Source of the DNA: an uncultured Clostridia bacterium
Lineage (GTDB): Bacteria > Bacillota > Clostridia > Christensenellales > UBA1242
Assembly (NCBI GenBank): GCA_944372745.1
Contig: CALWAB010000105.1
Span: 1-32,883, forward strand
Direction of reading: 5' to 3'
Length of the DNA stretch: 32,883 nt
The notes beneath the pieces were generated by a model. That model saw only the letters and a program-made list of their open reading frames with translations, was not told where the DNA came from and made no database searches. Made by a program: the position numbers and the translations under genes. Below are positions 31,195-32,883 of the stretch, one piece after another (the first letter of the stretch is position 1; each line of letters opens with the position of its first letter).

Positions 31195-32664
31195 CTATAG
31201 TAAAATACAAATAATACCGCCTTTGCCTTCATTGACAATCTTAGTGAGAGTGCGACGCATCTTGCGTTGAGCATCCACAGGCATACCATTAAGTTTAGAT
31301 TTCATTCCATCTTCTATAAGGTCACTGAGAGAGCGTCCAAAAACATTTGTTTCCCAAAGTGATTGCGGATTATTTTCAAATTCCCCTTGCAAATATTTCA
31401 CAAAGTCATTAGTCTGGTCTTCTGTCCCCACTAAAGGCGACAAATCCGTTTCAATATCTACCTTCATTAAATGCAAACTCGGTGCACTAGCGTGAATTTT
31501 GACTCCATAACGATTGCCTTGTTTAACTACTACAGGCTCATCAAGCACCATATCTGTAAGTTTTGGATTGACAACGCCATAACCTGTTTCTTCAACTGAC
31601 TGCAAAGCATCCTTTAATTTATCATATTCGCGTTTAGCGTGTGCAAGCCCTTTGATTTGACTCATAAGGTGGAAATCATCCTCAATATCCATATCACATT
31701 CTTGACTCAATACTTTGTAGAAAAGTTGTGGTTTTGTCTTTATTTCAAACTCAATTTTCCCTTCCCCAAGTTTTACAAGCGAAGCACTAATAGGTTCAAA
31801 ATCGGCTGATTCCACGAAGAGTTGTCCTTGATTTAAGTCGCCAATTTTATATAAAATTTCAGCGTGCTCTTTAAATTCTTCCACTACATTTTCTATCAAT
31901 GGGTGTTCGAAAGGTAGTGCCTGCATCCATTTAGGCATATTAACTTCAATAGCAATGATAGGAAATTCTTGAAGCAAGTTTGCGAACATTTCATTAATGT
32001 TATCTTGACTTAAATTAGCCACATCCATAGCCATTACCTTCACTCCATACTTACTTGTTAAATCATTTGCAAGTTCTATAGTATCAGGCGCTTTAGGATG
32101 AGCAGAATTTAAGATAACAACAAAAGGTTTTTGTATCTCCTTAAGTTCATTAATTACCCTTTCTTCACCTTCTATAAAAGCATCGCGTGGCAATTCCCCA
32201 AAACTTCCGTCACTCGTCATCACAATACCCACAGTAGAGTGTTCTTTAATGACTTTTTCCGTGCCAATCTCAGCAGCGCGTTCAAGTGGCATATCTTCAT
32301 CGCTCCAAGGCGTCTTAACCAAGCGTGGCTTCTCACCTTCGCTACTGCCAAGAGCCCCTTTCACAAAATACCCCACACAATCAATAAGGCGTACATTCAT
32401 AGCAATATTGTCTATATTGATGCTCACAGCCTCGGACGGAACGAATTTCGGTTGTGTAGTCATAATAGTCTTACCGTCTGCAGATTGTGGCAATTCGTCC
32501 ACTGCTCTAATTTTAACATTGCTATCTTCAATGTTAGGAATAACTAATTTTTCCATAAAATTAGTAATAAAAGTAGATTTACCTACTCTAACTGGTCCAA
32601 CAACACCTAAATAAATGTCCCCATTGGTGCGTTTAGCTATATCTTGGTAAATGCTGTTTTCCAT
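31195..32664 (-). CDS. spoIVA: Stage IV sporulation protein A (spore coat morphogenetic ATPase)
   Basis: ATPase that polymerises on the forespore outer membrane to form the basement layer of the spore coat and is needed for cortex formation. The Walker A is GPVRVGKST (residues 23-31). Other hallmarks are the ENSIYQDIAKRTNGDIYLG opening, DCVGYFVKGALGSSEGEKPRLVKTPW, HSTVGIVMTSDGSFGELPR and the conserved C-terminal end GKGGIICILL. Length of 489 aa is normal (about 492). AGGAGG lies seven bases before the ATG, and a sigma-E-like promoter fits immediately upstream. It stands as a single-gene transcription unit. Confidence 0.97.
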   Translation of the reverse strand: MENSIYQDIAKRTNGDIYLGVVGPVRVGKSTFITNFMEKLVIPNIEDSNVKIRAVDELPQSADGKTIMTTQPKFVPSEAVSINIDNIAMNVRLIDCVGYFVKGALGSSEGEKPRLVKTPWSDEDMPLERAAEIGTEKVIKEHSTVGIVMTSDGSFGELPRDAFIEGEERVINELKEIQKPFVVILNSAHPKAPDTIELANDLTSKYGVKVMAMDVANLSQDNINEMFANLLQEFPIIAIEVNMPKWMQALPFEHPLIENVVEEFKEHAEILYKIGDLNQGQLFVESADFEPISASLVKLGEGKIEFEIKTKPQLFYKVLSQECDMDIEDDFHLMSQIKGLAHAKREYDKLKDALQSVEETGYGVVNPKLTDMVLDEPVVVKQGNRYGVKIHASAPSLHLMKVDIETDLSPLVGTEDQTNDFVKYLQGEFENNPQSLWETNVFGRSLSDLIEDGMKSKLNGMPVDAQRKMRRTLTKIVNEGKGGIICILL

Positions 32665-32686
32665 TAAACCCTCCTAGATTTATAAC

Positions 32687-32715
32687 ATTATATTCTAGGC
32701 AAACAAACTTTATGA
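32687..32715 (-). promoter_or_regulatory. Putative sigma-E promoter of spoIVA
   Basis: On the minus strand TCATAAA (32715-32709), a 14-base spacer and AATATAAT (32694-32687), the same -10 and spacing as before spoIIIAA. The predicted start is near 32680, 16 bases before the ATG. spoIVA is a known sigma-E gene. Confidence 0.5.
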
Positions 32716-32721
32716 TAAAAA

Positions 32722-32752
32722 TAAAAAAATCCCCTAGAGAAATCTCTAAGGT
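32722..32752 (-). terminator. Terminator of a minus-strand transcript entering from the right
   Basis: CCTAGAGA and TCTCTAAGG form an imperfect stem (about 32733-32751), and on the minus strand a run of seven T follows (32729-32723). No coding frame runs into it from the right edge, so the transcript ended here may be noncoding or have a long 3' region. Confidence 0.6.
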
Positions 32753-32883
32753 ATTAAATTAGTTACAATATTAGCCATAACTTAACCCATGGTCAAGTAG
32801 GCACTCTTATTTATAATTATTAGGCGTTTACATAGGCAATATTAATTTTGAAAAAGCGACAGGATGCCTATTTATCTATAAAA
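32753..32883 (-). other. Noncoding right edge, possible 3' part of a structured RNA
   Basis: All three minus frames are closed by stops. Two stems are visible: ATAGGCA (32832-32838) with TGCCTAT (32865-32871), and a 7-bp hairpin with a G-U pair at 32781-32797. With the terminator that follows, this could be the end of a structured RNA, but the 5' part is outside the window and I cannot name a family. Confidence 0.3.

Overview
The window is a gene-dense, AT-rich chromosomal segment of a spore-forming, Gram-positive-type bacterium, most likely an uncultured member of Clostridia. Evidence for this is the spoIIIA operon, spoIVA and a YlbJ-type spore cortex protein, DUF4364, DUF1292 and TSCPD-domain proteins typical of Clostridia, strong AGGAGG-type ribosome binding sites, frequent TTG and GTG starts, and the rimP-nusA-ylxR-infB-rbfA gene order. 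No prophage, insertion sequence, CRISPR array or rRNA is visible. TGA is used as a normal stop (for example in the ATGA overlap between spoIIIAD and spoIIIAE).

Layout. 1-2.7 kb: a small unknown gene, a membrane-anchored lytic transglycosylase, ylbJ and an unknown gene. 2.8-6.0 kb: DUF4364 and TSCPD genes, an orphan substrate-binding lipoprotein, pgsA, a small membrane protein and tRNA-Glu(CUC). 6.1-9.9 kb: an acetyltransferase and a shortened sporulation operon, spoIIIAA-AB-AC-AD-AE. 10-17.5 kb: the translation/RNA operon rimP-nusA-ylxR-infB-rbfA-nrnA-truB plus an endonuclease IV-like gene, read leftward from a sigma-A-type promoter with a leader hairpin. 17.6-20.5 kb: DUF1292-ruvX, a phage-like P-loop protein, a 44-codon membrane peptide gene, an unknown gene and hpf. 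20.6-28.6 kb: a deaminase-type amidohydrolase, an FAD-dependent dehydrogenase and a type II topoisomerase pair (parC/parE-like). 28.6-32.9 kb: a probable small RNA gene, transketolase and spoIVA, then a noncoding edge.

Three features stand out. First, the topoisomerase A subunit carries an acidic, apparently disordered N-terminal extension of about 252 residues. This contains a duplicated segment ending in QMSIF and QLDLF, which match the beta sliding-clamp binding consensus. Second, rimP has an in-frame TGA exactly where the family has a conserved cysteine. Third, the parE-transketolase gap contains a complete small RNA gene model: extended sigma-A promoter, three-way-junction fold of about 70 nt, and a run of eight U.

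The sporulation genes share a promoter pattern resembling sigma-E sites, with a 14-nt spacer between the two boxes, upstream of ylbJ, spoIIIAA, spoIVA and, less expectedly, the orphan lipoprotein gene. These sites also decide several translation starts. The spoIIIA operon stops at AE: AF, AG and AH are not here.
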